Shown: piece by piece, positions 1-9,992 of the stretch
Position numbering within the stretch: the first letter of the stretch is position 1
Layout of the letters: each line of letters opens with the position of its first letter
Assembly: GCF_014397115.1 (NCBI RefSeq)
Contig: NZ_CP060720.1
Span: 388,001-452,000 of the forward strand
DNA: 64,000 nt
Reading direction: 5' to 3'
DNA from: Vagococcus carniphilus
Lineage (GTDB): Bacteria; Bacillota; Bacilli; Lactobacillales; Vagococcaceae
Made by a program: the position numbers and the translations under genes
Notes under the pieces: model-generated
Told to the model about the DNA's origin: nothing
What the model saw: only the letters and a program-made list of their open reading frames with translations
Databases searched by the model: none

Positions 1-1
1 T

Positions 2-1720
2 ATTTTAGGATTAACAATTATTGCTAAAGATTTACCAGCAGCTAATGAATTAGCTAAGGCAATTAATTATCAATATCGAGTGGTTTCTTTAGATGGAGAC
101 GTGATGAATCCAGGTGGTTCTATGACTGGTGGGGCAAGTAAATCTGGTCAAAATAACCAACTGTTTTCTCAAGGGCATGAGTTAAAAGAATTAGAAAAAC
201 AAGTTTCACAGATGGAGCGTCTATACGAAACAAAAGAAAAAGAAGTAAGGGCGTTAAAAGAAAGTTTCCAATTAGCTGAAGAGACGTTAGAAAATGTTCG
301 AAGAGCTGGAGAAGAAGCTCGTTTATTAGAGCAAAATTTAACGAATGAAGTTGCTCAATTAGAACAAAGAAGCAGTCAACAAGAAAAAGAACGTCGTGCC
401 TTTGAATATGAAAAAAGAGAGTTGCAACGTTTCTTAGAGGATTATCAAGAAGAAAAAGAACAGTTAGTGGAAGCTCAAGAAAAACTTGTCGAGAAAAAAG
501 CAGATTTAGATAAGTTGATGAGTCAAACGAGCCAGTTAGAAGAAGAAAACGCTCAAAAAAAAGAAGAAGCTCAAAAACGACTCAACCAAAAACAATCAGA
601 TTTAGCTGTTTTACTTGAAAAAACGGTTCAAGTTGCTAAACGACAAACAGAGAAAAAAGTAGAGCAAGAAGAAGTTGCTTCTCAAAAGAATGCTATTTTA
701 TCTCAATTAGATTCTCAATCAACAGAACATGTGAATCAAGGTGAAAGAAGCCAAGAGATTCAAAAGCATATGGAAGAATTGAAGGAACGTAGAGAAAGCA
801 TTTCAATCACCTTGAACGAATTAAAAGAGACAAGAGAAAACTTGTTTAAAGAAATTTCTCTGTTAGATCAAGAGGTGACTGAAAAAAATCAAGCGATCCA
901 AGAAGCAATGGATACTAAAACAACTTTAGAAGTTGCTAAGAATCGTTCAGAAATTTCTTTGGATACGGCTTTAACTTATTTACAAGAAGAGTATGGCTTG
1001 ACTTATGAGCGAGGAAAATCTTTATACCCATTTGTAGAAGATTTTGAAAAAGGAAAAGTTTCTATTCAAGAGTTAAAAGCAGCTATTCAAACATTAGGCG
1101 TTGTTAACTTATCTTCGATTGAGCAGTACGAAGAAGTTAACGAACGTTATCAATTTTTAATTGCGCAACAAGAAGATTTGGTTCTTGCAAAAAATGAATT
1201 GTTTGAGACAATGAATGAGATGGACGAGTTGGTTATTAAAAAATTCCATGAAGTGTTTACAGATATCAGAGAAGAATTTAGGATTGTCTTTCCTAATATG
1301 TTTGGTGGAGGACATGCCGATTTAGTGCTAACTGACCCAACTGATTTATTACACACAGGGATTGATATTATTGCTCAACCACCAGGTAAAAAACTGCAAA
1401 GCTTAAGTCTGCTTTCAGGTGGAGAACGAGCATTAACAGCTATTGCTTTATTATTTGCCATTATTCAAGCAAGACCTGTTCCTTTCTGTATTTTGGATGA
1501 GGTGGAAGCTGCGTTAGATGATGCGAATGTAACAAGATACGGGAATTATTTACGTCATTTTGGTGAAGATACTCAGTTCATCGTTATCACTCACCGTAAG
1601 GGAACGATGGAAGCTGCCAATGTGTTATACGGTGTGACAATGCAAGAATCAGGCGTTTCTAAAATTGTTTCTGTTCATTTAGAGGAATTAGAAAATCAAG
1701 AAGAGTTAGAAATGCTTTAA
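2..1720 (+). CDS. smc: Chromosome partition protein SMC, C-terminal part (5' end outside window)
   Basis: SMC is the ATPase core of the condensin-like complex that compacts and segregates the chromosome. The frame is open from base 2, so the gene starts before the window and about 572 codons are visible. They hold the end of the hinge with the glycine-rich stretch NPGGSMTGG, a long Glu/Lys/Gln coiled coil over roughly residues 50-390, and the C-terminal head. The head has the ABC signature LSGGERALTAIALLF (about residue 470) and the Walker B/D-loop FCILDEVEAALDD (about 497). It ends 16 bp before a HAD phosphatase and ftsY. The smc-ftsY order is common in Firmicutes and supports co-transcription. 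Confidence 0.97.
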   Translation: MLGLTIIAKDLPAANELAKAINYQYRVVSLDGDVMNPGGSMTGGASKSGQNNQLFSQGHELKELEKQVSQMERLYETKEKEVRALKESFQLAEETLENVRRAGEEARLLEQNLTNEVAQLEQRSSQQEKERRAFEYEKRELQRFLEDYQEEKEQLVEAQEKLVEKKADLDKLMSQTSQLEEENAQKKEEAQKRLNQKQSDLAVLLEKTVQVAKRQTEKKVEQEEVASQKNAILSQLDSQSTEHVNQGERSQEIQKHMEELKERRESISITLNELKETRENLFKEISLLDQEVTEKNQAIQEAMDTKTTLEVAKNRSEISLDTALTYLQEEYGLTYERGKSLYPFVEDFEKGKVSIQELKAAIQTLGVVNLSSIEQYEEVNERYQFLIAQQEDLVLAKNELFETMNEMDELVIKKFHEVFTDIREEFRIVFPNMFGGGHADLVLTDPTDLLHTGIDIIAQPPGKKLQSLSLLSGGERALTAIALLFAIIQARPVPFCILDEVEAALDDANVTRYGNYLRHFGEDTQFIVITHRKGTMEAANVLYGVTMQESGVSKIVSVHLEELENQEELEML

Positions 1721-1736
1721 TATAAGGAGGATATCA

Positions 1737-2549
1737 ATGATTAAGTTGATAGCAATCGATTTAGACGGTACATTGTTAACCGATGAAAAAACAATTACAG
1801 ATAGAAATAAAGAAGTTTTAACAAAAGCTAAAGAGCAAGGCGTGAAAGTTGTTCTTTGTACAGGACGACCACTAATAGCAGTTGAATCTTATCTAAATCG
1901 CTTAGAATTAAGAGACTCGGGTGATTATAGTATTACGTTTAACGGAGGCGCTGTTCAAAAGAATGATACTGGAGAAGAGTTGTTATCTTATTCGTTAACG
2001 TTAAAAGATGTTCAAGATATGGCTGAGATAATGACAGAACTAGATTTACCTTTAGATGTTATTTCTGTTGATACTTGCTATAATTTGACAACATCAAAAA
2101 GTAAAAAATCATTGTATGAAACATTAAATCCTATTTTAGCTTTTAAAACAGTTTCACCAGCTGAATTAGACGAATCAATTACCTTTAATAAAATGGTTGT
2201 TGGAGTAGAACCAGCTTATTTAGATGAAAAATTAAAACAATTGCCACAAGAATGGTATGATAGATTTAACATAATGAAATCTCGTGAGTGTCTACTTGAA
2301 ATTATTCATCCAGAGGTTAGTAAAGCTCATGGTATTGATTTATTAGCCAAGGAATTAGGTATTAAACAATCTGAAGTGATGGCAATTGGTGATGAAGAAA
2401 ATGATGTTTCTATGATTGAATATGCCGGTATGGGTGTTGTTATGGGAAATGGTAATGAACGAGTAAAAAAATTAGCTCAATTTGTGACTAAATCAAATGA
2501 AGAAGATGGCGTTGCTTATGCTGTTGAAAAGTTTGTTTTAACTAAGTAA
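1737..2549 (+). CDS. Cof-type HAD-superfamily sugar-phosphate phosphatase
   Basis: A 270-residue cytoplasmic HAD hydrolase with a C2 cap (Cof/YidA type). Motif I is DLDGTLL with nucleophile Asp8 and Asp10, motif II is CTGRP near residue 42, and the Mg-binding motif GDEENDVSMI lies near residue 218. Members dephosphorylate sugar phosphates or other small phosphate esters, and the substrate cannot be read from sequence. It has a good ribosome site (AAGGAGG) and sits 16 bp after smc and 11 bp before ftsY, so it is probably one operon with them. Confidence 0.9.
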   Translation: MIKLIAIDLDGTLLTDEKTITDRNKEVLTKAKEQGVKVVLCTGRPLIAVESYLNRLELRDSGDYSITFNGGAVQKNDTGEELLSYSLTLKDVQDMAEIMTELDLPLDVISVDTCYNLTTSKSKKSLYETLNPILAFKTVSPAELDESITFNKMVVGVEPAYLDEKLKQLPQEWYDRFNIMKSRECLLEIIHPEVSKAHGIDLLAKELGIKQSEVMAIGDEENDVSMIEYAGMGVVMGNGNERVKKLAQFVTKSNEEDGVAYAVEKFVLTK

Positions 2550-2560
2550 GGAGTGTATTT

Positions 2561-3850
2561 ATGGGATTTTTTGATAAGATAAAAAAAGCAGTTCTGGGAG
2601 AAAAGCCAGAAGAAGAAAAAGAATTACTCTCAACAGAAGAGACTGAAGTAGAAGAATTAGCCGAAGAGACGGACTCTCCCGAGGCTGTCGAAACTACTAC
2701 TGAAGAAGAAGCTAAAGAAGAGATAGAAGAGACCCAAGAAGAGGTTGTTATCGCACCAGAACCTAATATCGAGGAAGCTGTTGTTGAAGAAGTAGTAGAA
2801 GAAGTAGTAGAAACGCCTGTTATCGAAGAGCCTGTTATTAAAGAAGTTAAGGTTGAAATGCCAGTTGTGGAGGAAAAACCAGAACCTGTTGTTACACCAA
2901 AAGAAGAAACCATTGAAAAGTATGATAAAGGTTTAGAAAAATCTCGTCGAACATTCGGTCAATTTATGAATGACTTATTTTCTAACTTCCGTGTAGTAGA
3001 TGATGAGTTTTTTGAAGAGTTAGAAGAAGCTTTGATTAGTGCGGATGTTGGCTTTGAAACAGCCTTACGTATTTCAGATGAACTTCAAGAAGAAGTGAAA
3101 CTGAAAAATGCTAAAAAACAATCTGACGTTCAAAATACAATTATTGAAAAATTAGTTGAAATCTACGAATCTGAGGGTGTAGAAGAAAATAATGAATTAA
3201 ACATCCAAAAAGACGGACCGACGATTATTCTTTTTGTTGGGGTTAATGGTGTGGGTAAAACAACTAGTATTGGTAAATTAGCTTACCGTTACAAACAACA
3301 AGGTAAAAAAGTCTTACTAGCAGCTGCAGATACATTTAGAGCAGGTGCGATTGACCAATTAGCCGTATGGGGTAAGCGAGCTGAAGTAGATGTTGTTAAA
3401 CATAGTGCTGGTAGTGATCCGGCAGCTGTTGTGTTTGACGCTGTAGAGAAAACTAAAAAAGAAAATTACGATATTTTATTAGTGGATACAGCTGGACGTT
3501 TACAAAATAAAGTTCATTTGATGAAAGAGTTAGAAAAAATGAAGCGTGTTATTGAAAGAGAATATCCTTCAGCACCTCACGAAGTATTGCTAGTTGTTGA
3601 CGCAACAACAGGTCAAAATGCAATGACCCAAGCAAAAGAGTTTAAAGATACGACAGATGTAACAGGAATTGTTTTATCTAAACTAGATGGAACAGCTAAA
3701 GGTGGTATGGTTCTAGCTATCCGTAACGAACTACATTTACCAGTTAAATTAGTTGGTTTAGGAGAAAAAATTACTGATTTAGAAGACTTTGAACCAAATC
3801 AATTTGTTTATGGCCTATTTAAAGATTTAATGGCTATGTACGAAAATTAA
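2561..3850 (+). CDS. ftsY: Signal recognition particle receptor FtsY
   Basis: FtsY is the membrane-associated SRP receptor GTPase that docks ribosome-nascent chain complexes on SecYEG. It has 429 residues. Residues 1 to about 120 form a very acidic, repetitive Glu/Val-rich A domain. The NG domain follows, with G1 GVNGVGKTTS (about 226), DTFRAGAIDQL (about 256), DTAGR (about 308) and SKLDGTAKGG (about 372). The long acidic N-terminus is longer than in Bacillus FtsY and closer to enterococcal and streptococcal forms. The gene closes the smc-HAD-ftsY unit and is followed by a clear hairpin terminator. Confidence 0.97.
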   Translation: MGFFDKIKKAVLGEKPEEEKELLSTEETEVEELAEETDSPEAVETTTEEEAKEEIEETQEEVVIAPEPNIEEAVVEEVVEEVVETPVIEEPVIKEVKVEMPVVEEKPEPVVTPKEETIEKYDKGLEKSRRTFGQFMNDLFSNFRVVDDEFFEELEEALISADVGFETALRISDELQEEVKLKNAKKQSDVQNTIIEKLVEIYESEGVEENNELNIQKDGPTIILFVGVNGVGKTTSIGKLAYRYKQQGKKVLLAAADTFRAGAIDQLAVWGKRAEVDVVKHSAGSDPAAVVFDAVEKTKKENYDILLVDTAGRLQNKVHLMKELEKMKRVIEREYPSAPHEVLLVVDATTGQNAMTQAKEFKDTTDVTGIVLSKLDGTAKGGMVLAIRNELHLPVKLVGLGEKITDLEDFEPNQFVYGLFKDLMAMYEN

Positions 3851-3858
3851 AAAATGAG

Positions 3859-3909
3859 GAAGAAATCAAGTAGAATGGTGACGTTCTCCTTTGATTTCTT
3901 CTTTTTTTA
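3859..3909 (+). terminator. Rho-independent terminator after ftsY
   Basis: An 11-bp stem GAAGAAATCAA (3859-3869) pairs with TTGATTTCTTC (3891-3901) and is followed by a T run. It ends the smc-ftsY unit. Confidence 0.85.
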
Positions 3910-3928
3910 GAATTATGAAGGTTTTTGA

Positions 3929-3957
3929 TTGAAAAAGAACGTTTATGATAGTATTAT
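3929..3957 (+). promoter_or_regulatory. Probable sigma-A promoter of the fructose operon
   Basis: TTGAAA (3929-3934), a 17-bp spacer and TATTAT (3952-3957) lie about 20 bp before the fruR start. FruR probably acts here, but no operator was identified with confidence. Confidence 0.6.
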
Positions 3958-3977
3958 AAAAATATGGAGTGATTAAT

Positions 3978-4730
3978 ATGTTAACAGAAGAAAGGCAACA
4001 TAAGATTTTATCTTTATTAAATGAACAAGAAATTATTAAAACAAGAGATTTAATGATGACTTTTGATGTATCAGAATCAACCATTCGTCGTGATTTACAA
4101 GAGATGGAAGAAGCTGGAATTCTAAAAAGAGTTCACGGTGGTGCTAAAGGCATAATCAAGTTAGAAACAGAATTAAACATGCGGGAGAAATCATCCAAAA
4201 ACATTCATGAAAAACAGCGAATTGCTCAATATGCGGCGTCTCTTGTTTCACCAGGAGAATTTATCTATCTAGATGCAGGGACAACAACTTATGAAATGTT
4301 ACCGTTTTTAAAAGAAAAAGACGTTCATGTGATAACGAATTCCGTATATCATGCAAGTGCTGGAGCAGATTTAGGAATTAAAACGACTATGATAGGTGGT
4401 GAAATTCGGATGGCAACAAAAGCCGCTGTTAGCAGTCAGGCCATTGAACAAATTAAATCATGCTATTTTGATAGAGCTTTTATGGGGATAAATGGAATTC
4501 ATTTAGATTATGGATATACGACAGCAGATGCAGAAGAAGCTGCAACTAAAAAAACTGCTATGAATCAAGCGCAACATGTTTTTGTATTGGCAGATAAATC
4601 TAAGTTTAGTAAAGTGAATTTTTCTAAGGTAGGTAATCTAGAAGAAGCTTTAATTATTACAGACTCCTTGGAAGAGGATATCAGTGATCGTCTAAGAACC
4701 AAAACAACCATTAAGGAGGTTTTAAAATGA
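3978..4730 (+). CDS. fruR: DeoR-family fructose operon repressor FruR
   Basis: A 250-residue DeoR-type regulator. The N-terminal winged helix (about residues 5-57, with STIRRDLQEMEEAGILKRVHGG) binds DNA. The C-terminal DeoRC domain carries the DAGTTTYEM motif and binds a phosphorylated sugar, by family precedent fructose-1-phosphate. The ATG at 3978 is preferred over an upstream in-frame GTG at 3969, because GGAG at 3966-3969 is 8 bp from the ATG. It overlaps fruK by 4 bp, so it is first gene and likely autoregulator of fruR-fruK-fruA. Confidence 0.9.
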   Translation: MLTEERQHKILSLLNEQEIIKTRDLMMTFDVSESTIRRDLQEMEEAGILKRVHGGAKGIIKLETELNMREKSSKNIHEKQRIAQYAASLVSPGEFIYLDAGTTTYEMLPFLKEKDVHVITNSVYHASAGADLGIKTTMIGGEIRMATKAAVSSQAIEQIKSCYFDRAFMGINGIHLDYGYTTADAEEAATKKTAMNQAQHVFVLADKSKFSKVNFSKVGNLEEALIITDSLEEDISDRLRTKTTIKEVLK

Positions 4731-5644
4731 TTTATACAGTAACATTAAATCCAGCGATTGATTATGTGATTCGAGTGCCAGAATTCAAGCTAGATGAATT
4801 GAATAAAACAACAGAAGAGTATAAATTTCCAGGTGGTAAAGGTATTAATGTTTCTAGAATTCTGAAAAATTTAAAAGTGGAATCAACTAACTTAGGTTTT
4901 GTCGGTGGTTTTACGGGAACTTTCATCCGTGAAAGGTTGGCAGAAGAGCGATTAATAACTAATTTTATTGAAGTACCAGGAGATACACGGATTAATATCA
5001 AATTAAAAAGTGATGTAGAAACGGAAATTAATGGACAAGGACCAACGATTGAAAAGATTCATTTGGATGCTTTAAAAGCGCAGTTGTTAGATGCAACACC
5101 TGAAGATTTAGTTGTCTTCTCAGGTAGTATTCCTAAAGGTTTACCTAATGATGTCTATATAGAGCTAGTTAAACTTGTAAAGGAAGAGGGAATTCCTTTT
5201 GTTGTAGATATTAGTAATGACCAATTACTAGATATTCTACCATTCAATCCAGTTCTAATTAAACCAAATCATCATGAATTAGCAGCTATCTTTAATACAT
5301 CATTTAATTCTTTTGAAGAGATGATTCCTTATGGGGAAAAATTAGTTGAAATGGGTGCAGAACAGGTACTACTGTCGATGGGAAAAGATGGTGCAGCTTT
5401 GTTTAATGAAACAGGCGTGTACCGTGCACCAGGGTTAACTGGGGCTTTAAAGAATTCAGTAGGAGCAGGAGATTCTATGGTGGCTGGATTTGTCAGTCAA
5501 TACGTTCAAGATAAAGATCCTATAAAGGCATTTACTTATGGGGTTGCTTCAGGAAGCGCAACAGCTTTTAGTGAAGATTTAGCGTTAGGAAAAGATATTT
5601 TAAATTTAGTCGAAAAAGTTAAAATAAATCAAGTTAAAAATTAA
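4727..5644 (+). CDS. fruK: 1-phosphofructokinase
   Basis: A PfkB-family kinase that phosphorylates fructose-1-phosphate to fructose-1,6-bisphosphate with ATP, the step after PTS uptake of fructose. It has 305 residues, with the sugar-binding GGKGINVSR motif near residue 35 and the anion-hole/catalytic motif GAGDSMVAGF near 245, where the Asp is the base. Its start overlaps the fruR stop (ATGA) and fruA follows after 15 bp. FruK is preferred over tagatose-6-phosphate kinase (LacC) because of the fruR and fruA neighbours. Confidence 0.92.
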   Translation: MIYTVTLNPAIDYVIRVPEFKLDELNKTTEEYKFPGGKGINVSRILKNLKVESTNLGFVGGFTGTFIRERLAEERLITNFIEVPGDTRINIKLKSDVETEINGQGPTIEKIHLDALKAQLLDATPEDLVVFSGSIPKGLPNDVYIELVKLVKEEGIPFVVDISNDQLLDILPFNPVLIKPNHHELAAIFNTSFNSFEEMIPYGEKLVEMGAEQVLLSMGKDGAALFNETGVYRAPGLTGALKNSVGAGDSMVAGFVSQYVQDKDPIKAFTYGVASGSATAFSEDLALGKDILNLVEKVKINQVKN

Positions 5645-5659
5645 TAGGAGGAGAAGAAA

Positions 5660-7567
5660 ATGAAAATTATTGATTTGTTGTCAGTTGATGCCATGATTAT
5701 GGACTTACAAGCTACTAAAAAATCAGATGCTATTAAAGAGATGGTCAATAAATTATATGAAGCAGGTCGAATTAATGACAAAGCTACTTTTGAAGCCGGA
5801 ATTGTTGCTAGGGAAGAGCAAACTTCCACCGGTTTAGGAGATGGGATTGCTATGCCCCACTCTAAAAATGGTGCTGTCGTTAAGCCAACTGTTTTATTTG
5901 CTAAGAGTAGCAAAGGCGTTGATTATGAGAGTTTAGATGGTCAACCAACTTTTCTGTTTTTCATGATTGCTGCTCCAGAAGGGGCTAATGATACTCATTT
6001 ACAAGCTTTGGCAGGTCTTTCTCGTTTACTATTGAATCCAGATTTAATCAATCAATTAAAAGGAGCTACTAAACCTAAACAGGTAATTTCTTTATTTGAT
6101 GAAGCTCAAAAGAAATACGATGAAGAGCACAATGAAATGACTGAAGCTAAAGCTTCACCAGAACGACCTTTTGTGGTGGCAGTAACAGCTTGTCCAACTG
6201 GGATTGCTCATACTTATATGGCTGAAGATGCTCTTAAAAATAAAGCTAAAGAAATGAATGTCGATATTAAAGTTGAGACAAACGGTTCAGAAGGAGTTAA
6301 ACATCACTTAACAAAAGAAGATATTGAAAATGCAGTCGGAGTTATTGTAGCCGCAGATAAAAATGTTGAGATGGCTAGATTTGAAGGTAAACATTTAGTT
6401 AATCGCCCTGTTAGTGATGGCATCAAAAAATCAGAAGAGTTAATTGATTTAGCCTTATCTGAAAAAGCACCTGTTTATCATCATAGTGGTAGTAGTGAAG
6501 CTTCAGAAGAAGAGTCAAGTACAGGAAGCATTGGTTCTCAGATTTATAAACATTTAATGAATGGGATTAGCCACATGTTACCATTTGTTATTGGTGGCGG
6601 GATCATTATTGCCCTATCCTTTTTAGTGGACCAAACAATGGGCGTTCCTCATAGTGAATTAAGTAAATTAGGTAGTTATCACCCATTTGCGGCTCAATTA
6701 AATACGATTGGTGGAGCAGCTTTTGGTTTTATGTTACCAGTATTAGCTGGATTTATTGCTTCTAGTATTAGTGACCGTCCTGGTTTAGTTGCAGGTTTTG
6801 CAGCGGGTGCATTAGCAAATGCTGGTGGAGCAGGATTTTTAGGAGCCTTACTAGGTGGTTTTATTGCCGGATATGTCGTTGAATTTTTAAGAAAAGTATT
6901 AAAAGGATTACCAAAATCTTTAGATGGTATTAAAACAATTCTCTTTTATCCTTTATTAGGAGTTCTAATTACAGGTGCTATTATGCTAGTAGTTAATGTA
7001 CCAATGGCAGCTATTAATACAGGTTTGAATAATTTCCTAAATGGTTTATCAGGAGGTAATGCCGCTCTTTTAGGAGCACTACTTGGAGGTATGATGGCTA
7101 TTGATTTAGGAGGCCCTATTAATAAAGCCGCTTACGTTTTTGGTACAGGGACGTTAGCTGCAACAGTTGCCACAGGTGGAAGTCCTATGATGGCAGCGGT
7201 TATGGCTGGTGGTATGGTACCACCTTTAGCGATTGCAATTGCAACTATTCTATTTAAAGATAAATTTAGTCAAAAGGACAAAGACGCTGGTTTAACGAAT
7301 GTGGTAATGGGCTTTTCTTTCATTACAGAAGGAGCGATTCCATTTGCTGCATCTGATCCGTTAAAAATGATTCCAAGTTTTGTGGTTGGTTCAGCTTTGG
7401 CTGGTGCTCTTGTTGGAGGTACAGGTATTAAACTGATGGCTCCTCATGGTGGTATTTTTGTTATTATGTTAGTTAACAAACCAATTTTATACTTATTGTT
7501 CATTTTAATTGGATCATTTGTTAGTGCTCTTGTACTAGGTTTTTTAAAGAAAAAAGTAGCCGAATAA
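5660..7567 (+). CDS. fruA: PTS fructose transporter, fused IIABC
   Basis: A membrane permease that imports fructose and phosphorylates it to fructose-1-phosphate. The 635 residues hold IIA (1 to about 150; phospho-His in GIAMPHSKN near 66), IIB (about 170-265; phospho-Cys in TACPTGIAH near 177) and IIC (about 295-630) with many glycine-rich membrane helices. IIA-IIB-IIC order and length fit the Firmicute fructose family. It is the last gene of the operon and has a strong terminator. Confidence 0.95.
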   Translation: MKIIDLLSVDAMIMDLQATKKSDAIKEMVNKLYEAGRINDKATFEAGIVAREEQTSTGLGDGIAMPHSKNGAVVKPTVLFAKSSKGVDYESLDGQPTFLFFMIAAPEGANDTHLQALAGLSRLLLNPDLINQLKGATKPKQVISLFDEAQKKYDEEHNEMTEAKASPERPFVVAVTACPTGIAHTYMAEDALKNKAKEMNVDIKVETNGSEGVKHHLTKEDIENAVGVIVAADKNVEMARFEGKHLVNRPVSDGIKKSEELIDLALSEKAPVYHHSGSSEASEEESSTGSIGSQIYKHLMNGISHMLPFVIGGGIIIALSFLVDQTMGVPHSELSKLGSYHPFAAQLNTIGGAAFGFMLPVLAGFIASSISDRPGLVAGFAAGALANAGGAGFLGALLGGFIAGYVVEFLRKVLKGLPKSLDGIKTILFYPLLGVLITGAIMLVVNVPMAAINTGLNNFLNGLSGGNAALLGALLGGMMAIDLGGPINKAAYVFGTGTLAATVATGGSPMMAAVMAGGMVPPLAIAIATILFKDKFSQKDKDAGLTNVVMGFSFITEGAIPFAASDPLKMIPSFVVGSALAGALVGGTGIKLMAPHGGIFVIMLVNKPILYLLFILIGSFVSALVLGFLKKKVAE

Positions 7568-7574
7568 ACAAGTA

Positions 7575-7630
7575 GAAGGTAAAAAACGGAACTGATTTAA
7601 TTATCAATTTTGTTTTTACCTTCTTTTTTT
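7575..7630 (+). terminator. Terminator of the fructose operon
   Basis: Stem GAAGGTAAAAAAC (7575-7587) pairs with GTTTTTACCTTC (7612-7623) and is followed by seven T. Confidence 0.88.
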
Positions 7631-7663
7631 TGAAACAGAATTTTAGAGAATGTTTTTAAGGAG

Positions 7664-7672
7664 TGCTATAAT
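7664..7672 (+). promoter_or_regulatory. Extended -10 promoter of gshF
   Basis: TGCTATAAT (7664-7672) is a perfect extended -10 about 40 bp before the gshF start. The -35 is weak, as is usual with an extended -10. Confidence 0.6.
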
Positions 7673-7712
7673 GATTGGAGAAAAGAATGATAAAGGCATA
7701 AGGTGACAAATT

Positions 7713-9992
7713 ATGATAAAAAAAATAAAAGAGACACTGGCGTCTGAAACAATCAGACCTTTATTTAAAGAATTCCGTATTGGCTTGGAAAAAGAGAGTC
7801 AACGTATTACGCCAAAGGGGTGTTTAGCTAAAACGGATCACCCTAAACAAGTGGCAAGTCGAGATATTCATCCTTATATACAAACAGACTTTAGTGAAAC
7901 TCAAATAGAATTAATTACTCCAGTATTTGATTCTAATGAAGAAACACTGCGTTTTTTAGGGGCGTTACATGATGTAACACTACGTTCTTTAGATGATAAT
8001 GAAAGGTTATGGCCTCTAAGTATGCCACCAACCTTACCAGAAGATGACCGAGAAATAATTATTGCTAAATTAAGTGACCAAGGTGACGTGAATTACAGAC
8101 GCTATTTAGCAAAAGTTTACGGAAAAAGAAAACAAATGGTTAGTGGGATTCATTACAATTTTGAGTTTTCAGAAGAGATGTTGAAAGCAATGTATGAAGA
8201 AGAGTCTCGCGAGTTAACATTTGAAGAATTTAGAACTGAAGTTTATTTAAAAACGTCTCGCCACTATTTAAGATATCGCTGGTTAATAACTTATTTATTT
8301 GGTGCAAGTCCATACGCAAAACCAGGTTATTTTACAGAGGAATCACCAAATGAACCAATTAGAAGTATTAGAAATAGTCATTTTGGCTACACCAATCGCC
8401 CAGAGATAAAAGCTTCTTATGAGTCTTTAAATCAATACGTAGATGATATTGAGCATTTAGTTGATAATGGTGATTTGATAGAAGCTAAAGAATTTTATTC
8501 GTCAGTTCGATTGAGAGGAACAGATAATTTAGAAGAGTTACGTCAAAAAGGGGTTCGTTATATTGAGTTGAGAAATATTGACTTAGATCCTTTTGCAGAA
8601 TATGGTACAACTCTTGAAACCTTAGAATTCCTTCACTTATTTGTGATGACTATGTTGTGGTTAGATGAAAGAGATGATATCAAAACACTCTTAGACGAAG
8701 GAGTGGAAATTAATGATCAAGTCTCCTTAGAAAATCCATTTAATAAAACAGCTCTTTATGATGAAGGTATTTGGCTATTAAATCAAATGGAAGAAATGGC
8801 TAATCAATTGAATCTTTCTGATAAAGAAAGAGAATTAATTGAGCGTGGTAAAGAGGCATTAGAAGCACCAGAAAAAACGTTAGCTGCTCGTGTTGTTTTA
8901 GCTGAAGATAAAGAAGTGGCACAAAACAAAGAGTTAGGAACAGAATTAGCAGAACGTTATCATTCACAAGCTTTTGAGCGTCCTTATCAGTTATCAGGTT
9001 ATCGTCATATGGAATTATCGACTCAAATATTTATGTTTGATAGCATTCAAAATGGCGTAAAAGTGGAAGTATTAGATGAGAATGATCAATTCTTAAAGTT
9101 GAGTTTTAATAAACGAGTTGAATATGTAAAAAATGCGAATATGACAAGTAAGGATTCTTATGTTGTGCCACTTTTAATGGAAAATAAAACAGTTACTAAA
9201 AAGGTACTGGCTAAAGCTGGATTTAAAGTCCCTGGAGGAAAAGAATTTTCAACAATGGAAAAGGCAGAAGATAGCTATGAGCTATTTGCCAAAAAAGGAT
9301 TTGTTGTAAAACCTAAATCGACCAATTACGGCTTAGGAATTTCTATTTTTAAAGATGGCGCTTCTTTTGAAGATTACCAAACAGCATTAGAAATCGCTTT
9401 TAAAGAAGATGTTGATGTTCTAGTCGAAGAATTTTTACCAGGAACAGAGTATCGCTTCTTTGTTTTAGATGGTAAAACACGCGCCGTTATGTTGAGAACA
9501 CCTGCTAATGTAGTGGGGGACGGTGTGATGACTGTTGAAGAATTAGTTGTTGAAAAAAATAAAGATAAGCTAAGAGGAACAGATCATAGAGCACCATTAG
9601 AATTAATTCAGCTAGGTGAATTAGAACGGTTAATGCTAAAAGAGCAAGAATTAACGATTTTGAGTGTTCCTAAAAAGGATCAAATTGTTTATTTACGAGA
9701 AAATTCTAACGTGAGTACCGGTGGTGATTCCATTGATGTGACAGAAGAGATGGATGAAAGTTATAAACAAATAGCAGAAGCTGCTACAGAAGCGTTAGGT
9801 GCTAAGATTTGTGGGATTGATTTGATTATTCCAGATAGAAACAGGCCAGGAAATAAAGAAGATGATTCTTATGGTATTATCGAAGGCAACTTTAACCCAG
9901 CTATGCACATGCATATTTATCCGTTTGCAGGTCTTGGTAGACGGTTAACAATGGATGTTTTAAGATTACTTTATCCAGAAATTAAAAAATAA
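7713..9992 (+). CDS. gshF: Bifunctional glutamate-cysteine ligase / glutathione synthetase GshF
   Basis: One cytoplasmic protein makes glutathione in two ATP-dependent steps. It has 759 residues, the usual GshAB size. The N-terminal half is a gamma-glutamylcysteine ligase (EFRIGLEKESQR near residue 20; FSETQIELITP near 60). The C-terminal part, from about residue 490, is an ATP-grasp domain (VVKPKSTNYGLGISIF; VLVEEFLPGTEYRFFVLDG; IIEGNFNPAMHMH). This fusion is typical of enterococci, streptococci and listeriae. It is single-gene, with AGGTGA 7 bp before the ATG, and ends at a strong bidirectional hairpin. Confidence 0.95.
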   Translation: MIKKIKETLASETIRPLFKEFRIGLEKESQRITPKGCLAKTDHPKQVASRDIHPYIQTDFSETQIELITPVFDSNEETLRFLGALHDVTLRSLDDNERLWPLSMPPTLPEDDREIIIAKLSDQGDVNYRRYLAKVYGKRKQMVSGIHYNFEFSEEMLKAMYEEESRELTFEEFRTEVYLKTSRHYLRYRWLITYLFGASPYAKPGYFTEESPNEPIRSIRNSHFGYTNRPEIKASYESLNQYVDDIEHLVDNGDLIEAKEFYSSVRLRGTDNLEELRQKGVRYIELRNIDLDPFAEYGTTLETLEFLHLFVMTMLWLDERDDIKTLLDEGVEINDQVSLENPFNKTALYDEGIWLLNQMEEMANQLNLSDKERELIERGKEALEAPEKTLAARVVLAEDKEVAQNKELGTELAERYHSQAFERPYQLSGYRHMELSTQIFMFDSIQNGVKVEVLDENDQFLKLSFNKRVEYVKNANMTSKDSYVVPLLMENKTVTKKVLAKAGFKVPGGKEFSTMEKAEDSYELFAKKGFVVKPKSTNYGLGISIFKDGASFEDYQTALEIAFKEDVDVLVEEFLPGTEYRFFVLDGKTRAVMLRTPANVVGDGVMTVEELVVEKNKDKLRGTDHRAPLELIQLGELERLMLKEQELTILSVPKKDQIVYLRENSNVSTGGDSIDVTEEMDESYKQIAEAATEALGAKICGIDLIIPDRNRPGNKEDDSYGIIEGNFNPAMHMHIYPFAGLGRRLTMDVLRLLYPEIKK

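Noticed and set aside
2542-2913. Reverse-strand frame of 123 codons with many Ser, Thr and Val
   Set aside because: It is antisense to the acidic Glu/Val repeat of ftsY, has no ribosome site, and its composition mirrors that repeat.
3929-3977. CcpA cre site in the fructose operon promoter
   Set aside because: The best candidate around GAACGTTTATGA matches only one half of the consensus.
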